This document shows, in pieces, positions 1 through 7,162 of a stretch of DNA of 10,549 nucleotides; position 1 is the stretch's first letter; each line of letters starts with the position of its first letter. The position numbers and the translations under genes are program-made. Origin of the DNA: G020354785 sp964580815 (GTDB lineage Bacteria > Bacteroidota > Bacteroidia > Bacteroidales > UBA10428); assembly GCA_964580815.1 (NCBI GenBank), contig CAZOLY010000119.1, positions 1 to 10,549 of the forward strand, read 5' to 3'. Under the pieces are notes generated by a model. The model had not been told where the DNA came from. It was given only the letters and a program-made list of their open reading frames with translations, and ran no database searches.

Positions 1-30
1 ACTGACGCAATAAAAGGAAAAATACAATGA
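1..30 (+). CDS. 3' end of an upstream gene (partial, probable)
   Basis: Reading from base 1 in frame 1 gives nine sense codons (TDAIKGKIQ) and then TGA at 28-30. That stop overlaps the ATG of the next gene in a 4-bp ATGA junction, a common sign of translational coupling inside an operon. Frame 2 also closes nearby, at TAA 11-13, so the true frame of the upstream gene is not proven. By context the missing gene is likely the ATPase or a second permease of the same ABC transporter. Nothing in the nine residues identifies the family. Confidence 0.4.
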   Translation, partial: TDAIKGKIQ

Positions 31-1301
31 TACGTTTTTTATTTAAAGGTTTATTAAGAGACCGGAATCGTAGTTTGCTGCCGGTTCTGGTTGTTACTGC
101 AGGTGTTGCACTTACTGTACTAATGCATTGTTATTTCACTGGCATATTGGGTGATTCGATTGAATTTGCAGCAAAATATTCATCCGGTCATGTAAAAATA
201 ATGACTCGTGCATATGCCGAAAATAAAGAACAGATGCCAAACGATCTTGCACTGCTAGGAGCAAGTGAATTAATAAGTAACCTGCATAATGATTACCCGA
301 CCATGGAATTTGTTCAACGAATAAACTTCGGTGGTTTATTAGATTCTCCTGACGAAAATGGAGAAACAAAAAAGCAAGGCATTGTCTCCGGTATGGCTGT
401 AGATTTACTTTCAAAAAACTCAAAGGAAATTGAAAGACTTAATTTGGAAGGAGCTCTAAGAAAAGGACGGTTCCCTGAAATGCCGAACGAAGTATTATTA
501 AGCGACGAACTTGCCGGAAATCTGGAAGTTGGTCCAGGTGACCAGGTTACTCTGATTACTTCTACCATGTATGGTGGAATGTCAATTCAGAATTTTGTTG
601 TTGCAGGAACCATAGAATTTGGAGTCGAATTCATGGACCGCAGCGGCATGGTTGCCGATATTACAGGAATTCAGGATGCACTTGACATGCATGACGCTTG
701 TGGCGAAATTCTTGGATTTCTCGATTCAAAAAATTATGATGATATGGTGGCTATGAATGTTGAAAAAACTTTCAATGATAAGTACTCAGATCCGAATGAT
801 GAGTTTTCTCCTGTTATGGTCAGATTGAAAAATGAAAATTTAATGTCCGGTTATTTTGAATTTGTCGATAGTTTCGTCGGCATTATAATAGCCGTTTTTA
901 TTCTTGCTATGTCTATTGTATTGTGGAACACCGGACTAATTGGCGGATTGAGACGCTATGGAGAAATAGGTGTCCGGTTAGCCATTGGCGAAGGAAAAGG
1001 CCACATTTACAGGTCGATGATCTATGAAGCTATTTTAATTGGGATTGTGGGTTCTTTCTTTGGCACACTCATAGGCCTTGGATTTTCTTATTGGTTACAG
1101 GAAACAGGAATAAATATTGGTGATATGATGAAGAATTCAAAGATGATGATGCCAAGTGTATTCAGGGCAAATATTACTACTCCTGCTTATTATCTGGGTT
1201 TTATCCCCGGATTGTTTTCTGTGGTTTTAGGGACCATGCTTTCAGGTATTGGAATTTATAGACGTAAGACAGCACAATTGTTTAAAGAACTGGAAACTTA
1301 A
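27..1301 (+). CDS. ABC transporter permease, FtsX/LolE (MacB-like) family
   Basis: This is an inner-membrane permease subunit of an ABC transporter, 424 residues, close to the usual size of LolC/LolE-type permeases. The layout seen is a basic cytoplasmic start, a first membrane helix (about 18-38), a large periplasmic domain (about 40-280) and three further helices (about 283-305, 335-356 and 388-410). The loop after helix 2 carries RRYGEIGVRLAIGEGKG (309-325), matching the R-x-x-E-I-G-x-x-x-A-x-G coupling segment of FtsX-domain permeases that contacts the ATPase. AAAGGAAA at 13-20 is a reasonable ribosome binding site for this ATG. No ATPase domain is fused, so a separate ATPase must exist, probably upstream given the ATGA overlap. 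The next gene encodes a LolA-like periplasmic protein, which suggests export of lipid, lipoprotein or another hydrophobic cargo. The substrate cannot be read from the sequence. Confidence 0.88.
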   Translation: MIRFLFKGLLRDRNRSLLPVLVVTAGVALTVLMHCYFTGILGDSIEFAAKYSSGHVKIMTRAYAENKEQMPNDLALLGASELISNLHNDYPTMEFVQRINFGGLLDSPDENGETKKQGIVSGMAVDLLSKNSKEIERLNLEGALRKGRFPEMPNEVLLSDELAGNLEVGPGDQVTLITSTMYGGMSIQNFVVAGTIEFGVEFMDRSGMVADITGIQDALDMHDACGEILGFLDSKNYDDMVAMNVEKTFNDKYSDPNDEFSPVMVRLKNENLMSGYFEFVDSFVGIIIAVFILAMSIVLWNTGLIGGLRRYGEIGVRLAIGEGKGHIYRSMIYEAILIGIVGSFFGTLIGLGFSYWLQETGINIGDMMKNSKMMMPSVFRANITTPAYYLGFIPGLFSVVLGTMLSGIGIYRRKTAQLFKELET

Positions 1302-1333
1302 TGAAGAAAAATGGCAGATAAAATTTAAATAAT

Positions 1334-2068
1334 ATGAAACGATCAGCTATAATACTGTTACTCATCCCAAAAATTATCTGGGCACAGGAACCAACAGGGA
1401 AAGAAATCCTGGAAAGAATTGATAAAAATCTGGCCTCTAAAAGTACAATAACTACTTCCAGAATGGTAATTCACGGAGTGCGGCAAACCCGGACTATTGA
1501 AGCTAAAACCTGGGGAATAAGTGATGAAAAAGCATTTACAGAATACCTTGCTCCTGCTCGTGAAAAAGGAACGAAAATGCTTAAGCTTGAAGATAAGCTT
1601 TGGATATATTCACCAGGATCTGACAGAACCATACAGATTTCCGGACATATGCTCCGTCAATCATTGATGGGATCTGATCTTTCCTATGAAGATATGATGG
1701 AAAATGCTAAACTGCTTGAAAATTATGATGCAGGTGTTATTGGCTCTGAAGTTATTGAGAAAAGAGATTGCTGGATTGTTGAATTGCAGGCAAAAACTGC
1801 TGAAGTTAACTACCAGATCCGTAAAGTATGGGTGGATAAAAACCGTTTTGTCCCATTAAAAGAAGAACTGTATGCAAAAAGTGGAAAACTTTTAAAAAGA
1901 ATGGAGCTTTTTGATATCACAAAAATCGATAGTCGCTGGTATCCAAAGAAAATTGTTTTTAAAGACATGCTAAAAACAGGCGACGGCACCGAATTCATTA
2001 TTGATGATATTAAATTTGACCAGCAAATACCTGAATATTATTTCTCAAAAGCATCACTGAAAAAATAG
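1334..2068 (+). CDS. Outer-membrane lipoprotein-sorting protein (LolA-like, COG2834 type)
   Basis: A 244-residue exported protein. Residues 1-17 look like a signal peptide, with cleavage likely between A17 and Q18; K13 within the hydrophobic part is unusual. The mature part reads as the LolA/LppX-like fold of the 'outer membrane lipoprotein-sorting protein' family (COG2834). Signs are the N-terminal helix GKEILERIDKNL, alternating beta strands, a KLWIYSPGSDRTIQISG stretch (about 87-104), the SLMGSDLSYEDMM segment (about 110-122) and a late VWVDKNRFVPLKEELY strand pair. Family members are periplasmic carriers of hydrophobic molecules and are often encoded beside ABC or MMPL transporters. Here the gene starts 32 bp after the permease on the same strand, so an operon and a permease-to-carrier handover are likely. 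It differs from classical LolA, so lipoprotein transport as such is an inference. Confidence 0.82.
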   Translation: MKRSAIILLLIPKIIWAQEPTGKEILERIDKNLASKSTITTSRMVIHGVRQTRTIEAKTWGISDEKAFTEYLAPAREKGTKMLKLEDKLWIYSPGSDRTIQISGHMLRQSLMGSDLSYEDMMENAKLLENYDAGVIGSEVIEKRDCWIVELQAKTAEVNYQIRKVWVDKNRFVPLKEELYAKSGKLLKRMELFDITKIDSRWYPKKIVFKDMLKTGDGTEFIIDDIKFDQQIPEYYFSKASLKK

Positions 2069-2218
2069 TCACCACATGATGCGTGCCTGCCGCAGAAACG
2101 TATTAGCAATATAGCTACCCTGTTTTGGAATTTGAGTATCCGTAAATTGAATTTTATTTGTAATTTGGATTTTATTTACAGGTGCTTATAATCTAAATTG
2201 TTCAGAAGGTCGTTATGA
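2069..2218. other. 150-bp spacer with a GC-rich 15-mer
   Basis: This gap between the LolA-like gene and the radical SAM gene marks a probable operon boundary. Most of it is AT-rich. A GC-rich island at 2081-2095 contains the imperfect palindrome CTGCCGCAG. A 4-bp stem (TGCG at 2080-2083 with CGCA at 2091-2094) is possible, but no T-run follows, so it is not a convincing terminator. No protein-coding frame of useful size is present. Confidence 0.5.
2164..2192 (+). promoter_or_regulatory. Possible promoter for the radical SAM/ATP-grasp/DUF434 operon
   Basis: TTTG at 2164-2167 is followed after 19 nt by TATAATCT (2187-2194), 24 nt before the ATG at 2219. The spacing suits the Bacteroidota -33/-7 layout, but the -7 element matches the sigma-70 TATAAT better than TAnnTTTG. 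AT-rich spacers produce such matches by chance, so this is tentative. Confidence 0.25.
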
Positions 2219-3127
2219 ATGAAATTTAATCCTTCATATATTGAAACTTTCAGGTCAGGTGAACTGGACAACAGGATAAATAAGGTTGCTGAAATTTATA
2301 AACATTGCACTCTTTGTCCCCAAAAATGTAAAGTTGACCGCACTGCTACCAGGGAAGGTAAATGCAGATCCGGTATTTTACCGGTAGTATCATCAGCCAG
2401 CCCCCATTTTGGAGAAGAGCCTCCCCTTGTCGGTTATCACGGATCAGGCACAATTTTTTTTACTAATTGTAATTTGCATTGCATCTATTGTCAGAATTTT
2501 GATATTTCGCAAATGTCTGCCGGCAGGGAAATAACTTATGAGCAACTGGCAGAGCTTATAATTTCGCTCCAGAAAACAGGTTGCCATAACATAAATTTTG
2601 TAACGCCAACACATATGGTTTACCCAATACTTCGTGCTCTGAAAACAGCAATAGAAAACGGACTGAATATCCCCCTGGTATATAATTCGGGAGGCTACGA
2701 CTCAGTTGATACTCTTAAGTTGCTCGACGGGATATTTGATATATATATGCCTGATTTTAAATACTATAATGAGGAATCAGGTTCTGCTTTAAGTAATGCT
2801 CAATCATACCCGCAGGTTGCACAAATGGCTATAAATGAAATGTACCGGCAGGTTGGAGATCTGGAAATTAATGAAAAAGGAATAGCGTGCCGTGGTTTAC
2901 TAATCAGGCACCTGGTATTACCTGGCCACGCTGATGAATCAAAAAAAATCCTGGAGTTTGTAGCAACATTATCCAAAAATACGTATCTGAATATTATGGA
3001 CCAGTACAGGCCTGCATACCGTGCTTATGAGAGCCGAATCCTGACAAGGAGAATAACTCCTGAAGAATACAGCGAATTAGTCGATTACGGGAGGACACTG
3101 GGACTGACAAGAGCAGAAGGACATTAG
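2219..3127 (+). CDS. Radical SAM protein, PflX family (COG1313)
   Basis: A 302-residue cytoplasmic iron-sulfur enzyme. The radical SAM signature CxxxCxxC is explicit: C84, C88 and C91 in TNCNLHCIYCQN, the site of the 4Fe-4S cluster that cleaves S-adenosylmethionine. An extra N-terminal cysteine set (C30, C33, C37, C49 in HCTLCPQKC...GKC) and the C-terminal MDQYRPAY block (from 260) fit the PflX-type family, which resembles pyruvate formate-lyase activating enzymes. Further family-like blocks are YNSGGY (155-160), MPDFKY (177-182) and RHLVLPGH (230-237). Members are often annotated as PFL activases, but the real substrates are largely unknown, and no formate lyase gene is visible here. An overlapping ATG at 2215 hits a stop after four codons, so 2219 is the start. 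The ATP-grasp gene follows after 40 bp. Family is confident; reaction beyond SAM radical chemistry is open. Confidence 0.9.
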   Translation: MKFNPSYIETFRSGELDNRINKVAEIYKHCTLCPQKCKVDRTATREGKCRSGILPVVSSASPHFGEEPPLVGYHGSGTIFFTNCNLHCIYCQNFDISQMSAGREITYEQLAELIISLQKTGCHNINFVTPTHMVYPILRALKTAIENGLNIPLVYNSGGYDSVDTLKLLDGIFDIYMPDFKYYNEESGSALSNAQSYPQVAQMAINEMYRQVGDLEINEKGIACRGLLIRHLVLPGHADESKKILEFVATLSKNTYLNIMDQYRPAYRAYESRILTRRITPEEYSELVDYGRTLGLTRAEGH

Positions 3128-3167
3128 TTTTTTATTAAAATAATTATCCGGTATATTATTTTATATT

Positions 3168-4091
3168 TTGAAAACATTAGGCATCTGCAGTTCGGCCATA
3201 AAGGAGGGAATTACAAATCCCGATAACCTGGGTTATGAAATCCGGAGTCTCCTTAATGAAGCACAGAAGCTATATGATAAAGTATACCTGATTGATCCGA
3301 GGTATGTCGGTTATGCTTATTCAAATAAGGCAAAACAGCCTGATGTAACTTATTACGATATCAGGCTGAACAACCTGTCAACACTTATAGTCAGAAGCAC
3401 ATCAGGATGCGAAAAACCAATTTCCCTGCTGGCCAGAACGCTTTATTATTGCGGGTGTGACCTGATCGATCCTGTTGAAAGATTCAGTGGCTTGCGCGCC
3501 GGTAAATTATTTGAACCGTTGAGGGGATTTACCAAATCAATCGTGCCGGAAACATATGTGGCATTTAATTCAGAAACAGCAAAAAAGTTGATTGAAAAAA
3601 TCGATAGTGATAAAGGTTTACCGTTGGTTGCAAAACCTGAAAAAGGCAGTAAAGGTGATAAAGTTTGCCTGCTAAAAAATAGAAATGATGCACTCAGATA
3701 TATTGAAGACCATTTTGCCGGTAAATACAGAGATTCAGCATTACTTTTTCAGGAATATATAGATGTAAAAGATGAATTCAGGGTGATCATCATTGGTGCA
3801 AAATTCATAGGCATGGTAAAAAAGCTTGATATAACTGGTAAGATATCAAGAAATGCTGCCCAGGGAGGAGAATTTATTAAGGCATATGATAAAGAAGTTG
3901 TCATGTTTATATTAAAAAATACCAATGGCAGTGGAATTATAGGAGTTGATGTTGTGAGGGATAAACATGGGAAAATTTTTATACTGGAATCAAACCGCTC
4001 TCCACAGTGGAGGACCTTCGAAAAGGCAACCAACATCAATGTAGCGGCAAAAATTATTGAGTATGCCTATCAACGGGCGTCAGGTAAATAA
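3168..4091 (+). CDS. ATP-grasp ligase, RimK-like
   Basis: A 307-residue cytoplasmic enzyme of the ATP-grasp fold, which joins a carboxylate to an amine (or similar nucleophile) through an acylphosphate. The N-terminal domain (1-120) resembles RimK preATP-grasp regions, with IVRSTSG (74-80) and AGKLFEPLRG (111-120). The ATP-binding part has VAKPEKGSKGDKV (154-166) with K156 and the glycine-rich loop, FQEYID (194-199), EFRV (203-206), ISRNAAQGG (226-234), GVDVV (259-263) and the metal-binding E274-S-N276 in LESNRSPQWRTFEKAT. All expected landmarks are intact. The start is TTG at 3168: an in-frame TAA lies at 3141-3143, the first internal Met is far inside the domain, and MKTLGICSSA forms the expected first beta strand. 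It lies 40 bp after the radical SAM gene and 23 bp before the DUF434 gene. The acceptor is unknown; peptide, amino-acid or cofactor ligation are all possible. Confidence 0.85.
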   Translation: MKTLGICSSAIKEGITNPDNLGYEIRSLLNEAQKLYDKVYLIDPRYVGYAYSNKAKQPDVTYYDIRLNNLSTLIVRSTSGCEKPISLLARTLYYCGCDLIDPVERFSGLRAGKLFEPLRGFTKSIVPETYVAFNSETAKKLIEKIDSDKGLPLVAKPEKGSKGDKVCLLKNRNDALRYIEDHFAGKYRDSALLFQEYIDVKDEFRVIIIGAKFIGMVKKLDITGKISRNAAQGGEFIKAYDKEVVMFILKNTNGSGIIGVDVVRDKHGKIFILESNRSPQWRTFEKATNINVAAKIIEYAYQRASGK

Positions 4092-4114
4092 CTTAAATAC
4101 TATTATGGTCTTTA

Positions 4115-4807
4115 ATGAATGACGAACTGCTAAATAATAAAAATTTTAAAGAGGGGGCCCTGGATTATTACTACATGCAGGACAGGAACTACCCCCAAAA
4201 AGGTACATTAAAACTTGTTGGCGACAGGTATAAACTAAGTGGAGACCAGAGAACAGCTCTTTACAGAGGCATTTCATCAAAAAAATGTTCCGGTGAAAGG
4301 AGACTAAGGCTCACAACAGCTATAAATAATAAGACTCTGATTATAGACGGTTATAATGTCTTGTTTACCATACTTAATTACAGGCTGGGCAAATTAGTAT
4401 TTATAAGCACCGATGGAATACTAAGAGATGCAGGTTCATTGCATGGCAAAATTCGTAATGAGGAGATCTTCTGTGAATGTATTACATTATTATTTGGCTA
4501 CATTATTACCAGGAAACCTGCATATATAAGCATATTCCTTGACTCACCCGTCTCTCACAGCGCAAAACATAAAAATATCATTGACAAGTCTTTAATTGAT
4601 TTTTCCTTAAACGGGTGTTGCAATCTGGTTAAATCCCCTGATTTCGAAATAAAACAAAATTCCGCAGGTGTGATTTGCACATCTGATACGGCCATTATCA
4701 CTAAAACTAAAAACAATATTGCTGATTTGCCAAGGGCAGTGTTAGAATATAATTTCAAATGCAATTTTGTTAAAATAGAAAGTATTCTAAATCAAGCCAT
4801 TAGCTAA
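4115..4807 (+). CDS. DUF434-family protein (COG2454), possible PIN-like nuclease
   Basis: A 230-residue cytoplasmic protein with no signal peptide or membrane helix. The N-terminal part, with LKLVGDRYKLSGDQRTALYRG (32-52), matches my memory of DUF434, a family common in archaea and scattered in bacteria and of unknown function. The C-terminal part starts with LIIDGYNVLFTI (75-86), followed by STDG (98-101), LRDAGSLHGK (103-112), IFLDSPVSHSAKH (140-152), CTSDTAII (188-195) and ADLPRAV (203-209). Spaced acidic residues at strand ends (D78, D143, D191, D204) are arranged as in PIN/NYN-type metal-dependent nucleases; this fold call is inference. ATG at 4115 is chosen because ATG 4104 meets an in-frame stop after five codons; ATG 4119 is out of frame. 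The gene is third in a tight + strand cluster after the ATP-grasp gene. Its stop lies 31 bp from the convergent peptidase gene. Confidence 0.7.
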   Translation: MNDELLNNKNFKEGALDYYYMQDRNYPQKGTLKLVGDRYKLSGDQRTALYRGISSKKCSGERRLRLTTAINNKTLIIDGYNVLFTILNYRLGKLVFISTDGILRDAGSLHGKIRNEEIFCECITLLFGYIITRKPAYISIFLDSPVSHSAKHKNIIDKSLIDFSLNGCCNLVKSPDFEIKQNSAGVICTSDTAIITKTKNNIADLPRAVLEYNFKCNFVKIESILNQAIS

Positions 4808-4838
4808 ACTGCCTTAATAAAAACAAAATAATATGTAA

Positions 4839-6725
4839 TTATTTCCCCTTTAACTGCTTGTCAAGAAACTCAAGAATCTTGCCATACCCTTCGATCTCAT
4901 TTCCCTTTTTAAGAAATCCGTGACCCTCATCTTCGAAAAGAACATATTCAACATATACTCCGTTTTTCCGGGCTGCCGCAACTATCTCATCTGACTCGAC
5001 CTGCAATACCCTCGGGTCATTAGCCCCCTGAAGGACGATGAAAGGACGAACTATTTTATCTGCATTGAATAGCGGGGATATACGGTAAAGTCTTGCCGAA
5101 TCCTGCACAGGATCTCCCATCTCCTCATAAAGAGCATTTCTGAATGATTCCCACCAGGGTGGAATGCTCTTCAAAGTGCGGATCCAGTTAGTAACTCCAA
5201 AAACATCCACGCCAACATCAAATTCTTCAGGATGCAAAGTAAGGGCGGCCATCACCATGAATCCCCCGTATGACCCCCCGATAATACCTATCCTGTCTTT
5301 ATCAACATACCCTGTTGATGCCAGGTAGTCTTTTGCTTTAATACAGTCCATAAGGTCTCCTTCCCCATGATTCTTATTATCCATTTTATAAAAAGTCTTC
5401 CCGTAGCCGCTGCTGCCCCTGTTATTCACTGCCAGCAACACATAACCATGGTTTACGAGAAACTGAATTACCGAAAAATATGATAACCGCGATTGATCTC
5501 CCGGTCCGCCATGCACCCATACCAGTGCCGGTGCAGGATTCCCTTCAGATGCCTGGTGTGGCTTATAAAGTATGGCAGGTATATCTAAACTGTCAAAAGA
5601 TTTATAACGTATCACCCTGCCATCCACCAAATCATCGCGGTTGATCTCAGGGTTAAGGGAATTTGTGAGCCTCGTGGCCTTACCCTTACCAATATTACAA
5701 ATATATAAATCTCGCGGACTTTTTGAGCTGCCTACCCAGAATGTCATTAATTTTTCGCTTTTCGATATATTGACAGAACTTATATCTCCCTGCTCAACCT
5801 TTGGAAATTTAATCTCCCTGTTCTTCTTCAGATCAAAAACTTTTATTACTGTCCTGGCATCTTCATTAATCCCGACAACCCTGTAACTCCCGTTGTAGGT
5901 GAGATAAGCATACCATATGTCCCAGTTGTATTCAAGAACTTTCTCCTTCTCCCCGCTTTCAATATCATATTTCATGAGGTACATAAACTCATTGCCTTCA
6001 TTTGTTATGTAAAATAAGGTCTTGCTGTCAGGGCTAAACCCGGCAGAATTGTATTGGGCATCACCTGTATGAGGCGAAATGTGCATTATAGTATCCGACT
6101 CCCTGACCCATAAATACATTTCATTATTATCAGTAGTAATTGACCTGGTAAATATCACATACTGTTCATTCCGGCTGATATCATTAAACTCATATCCACT
6201 GTCGTTCCGGTATATCATGCGGGGCTCAAAGTTTTCAATATCCATTTCATATAAATCCATAAACCTTCTGTCCCTTTGATTGCAGCCATAGACAAAACTC
6301 TTTTCATCAAAATTCCATGTATAGAATGTTGACCGGGCTCCCGGCACAGGCGTAAGGTCTTTTACTTTCCCATCGGTTTCCCTTAGAAAAATATGGTAAA
6401 TCTCATTCCCGTTACTATCGCTATGATACAATAACCGGTCATCTCCAGGGAAAAATGAAATAGCAAATACAGAATTGCTGTCAGATTGAGTTAAAGGCAT
6501 AAGTTCTCCTCCCTCAACAGGCATTTCATAAGCATTGTAAATGCCGGTCTGGTTACCCGATATAAGCAGGCGTTTTTCGTCATATGAAAAAGAACCGCCA
6601 AAGTAATTTATGTTATCCATAAACTGCTCAATAGTATATTGTGCGACGGTTTTTGCTTTTTTATCCGGACTGCAACCTGCAAGGACAAGAGAACAAATAA
6701 CGAAAATTATTACAAGTTTTTTCAT
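4839..6725 (-). CDS. S9-family prolyl oligopeptidase-type serine peptidase, lipoprotein
   Basis: A complete 628-residue exported peptidase. The N-terminus has a lipoprotein signal with lipobox LAGC, so C18 is the likely lipidated residue. Residues after it (SPDKKAK) are basic rather than acidic, so surface export by a Bacteroidota lipoprotein export signal is not suggested. Residues about 30-360 show repeated blade-like segments (for example FSPDSKTLFYITNEG, 230-244), as in the beta-propeller of S9 enzymes. The alpha/beta-hydrolase domain (about 375-628) contains HGGPG (405-409), GGSYGGF with nucleophile S485, NDPRV with D570 and EGHGF with H602, a full Ser-Asp-His triad. Such enzymes remove di- or oligopeptides or acylated N-terminal residues; the precise specificity is not readable. 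Its size and lack of a separate DPP IV N-terminal extension fit the acylaminoacyl-peptidase/DPP-like group. It appears monocistronic. Confidence 0.92.
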   Translation of the reverse strand: MKKLVIIFVICSLVLAGCSPDKKAKTVAQYTIEQFMDNINYFGGSFSYDEKRLLISGNQTGIYNAYEMPVEGGELMPLTQSDSNSVFAISFFPGDDRLLYHSDSNGNEIYHIFLRETDGKVKDLTPVPGARSTFYTWNFDEKSFVYGCNQRDRRFMDLYEMDIENFEPRMIYRNDSGYEFNDISRNEQYVIFTRSITTDNNEMYLWVRESDTIMHISPHTGDAQYNSAGFSPDSKTLFYITNEGNEFMYLMKYDIESGEKEKVLEYNWDIWYAYLTYNGSYRVVGINEDARTVIKVFDLKKNREIKFPKVEQGDISSVNISKSEKLMTFWVGSSKSPRDLYICNIGKGKATRLTNSLNPEINRDDLVDGRVIRYKSFDSLDIPAILYKPHQASEGNPAPALVWVHGGPGDQSRLSYFSVIQFLVNHGYVLLAVNNRGSSGYGKTFYKMDNKNHGEGDLMDCIKAKDYLASTGYVDKDRIGIIGGSYGGFMVMAALTLHPEEFDVGVDVFGVTNWIRTLKSIPPWWESFRNALYEEMGDPVQDSARLYRISPLFNADKIVRPFIVLQGANDPRVLQVESDEIVAAARKNGVYVEYVLFEDEGHGFLKKGNEIEGYGKILEFLDKQLKGK

Positions 6726-7162
6726 CAGATAATATTTTTAAGGTAATTGGTAACGTTAACGATTTAAGATAATTGTAAAACACGTAAGATTAAGAAGAAT
6801 TACTTTTATAATAATGGTTAAAAAATTAAATTTAAAACAATATTATATGGCATCAAAAGATATACGATATTTTATTTAAATGGATGAATATCCTGTTTTT
6901 ATAAATAAATAAACCTGGTAATGAAAAAAAAGAAAATCAAATTACTGATTTCAGGGATCAGGCTGGGAATATAGTGAAGAGTCCATAAAGAAAGTCTGTA
7001 TTTTCAAAGTTATTATAGAAAAGCTGAACGGAAAAAGAGTGCAGTGACTAATAAATTCATTTCTAAAGTCTTATAATCCTGAATCCCGTTAATAAAATGG
7101 TTTTGAAATGACCCGGGAAATTCGTACTTTTATTTGTCTGATTAACCTAAAACTCGAAAAAC
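6726..7162. other. 437-bp AT-rich divergent spacer
   Basis: This is the upstream region of both the peptidase (- strand) and the small membrane protein (+ strand). It contains TAACGTTA, an 8-bp palindrome at 6751-6758, 25 bp before the peptidase start codon, possibly an operator but short enough to arise by chance. A + strand frame from ATG 6921 reads a basic, signal-like start of 17 codons, then TAG and TGA (6972-6977), then 32 more codons to TAA 7074-7076; this may be a decayed gene or chance. I see no convincing promoter for the peptidase and no RNA gene. The small-gene promoter is listed separately. Confidence 0.5.
7102..7132 (+). promoter_or_regulatory. Bacteroidota-type promoter for the small membrane protein
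   Basis: TTTG at 7102-7105 is followed after exactly 19 nt by TACTTTTA at 7125-7132. This fits the Bacteroidota consensus TTTG-N19-TAnnTTTG with one mismatch at the last base. It lies 30 nt upstream of the ATG at 7163, leaving a short leader of about 20-25 nt. The leader is A-rich just before the start (CTCGAAAAAC) and has no Shine-Dalgarno site, as is usual in this phylum. Confidence 0.5.

Noticed and set aside
2076..2114. Tiny 12-codon frame with tandem ATG codons in the spacer before the radical SAM gene
   Set aside because: It is short, has no ribosome site or conserved feature, and ends 104 bp before the next gene; there is no support for a leader or precursor peptide.
2219..3127. Annotation as pyruvate formate-lyase activating enzyme
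   Set aside because: The N-terminal four-cysteine set and the C-terminal MDQYRP block fit the PflX/COG1313 group, and no formate lyase gene is nearby, so activase function is not supported.
3196..3208. Near-perfect Shine-Dalgarno sequence (AAAGGAGGG) inside the ATP-grasp gene, near its 5' end
   Set aside because: No start codon follows at a usable distance in any frame with a real product, and the TTG upstream already gives the expected first beta strand. It is most likely codon coincidence (lysine-glutamate-glycine).
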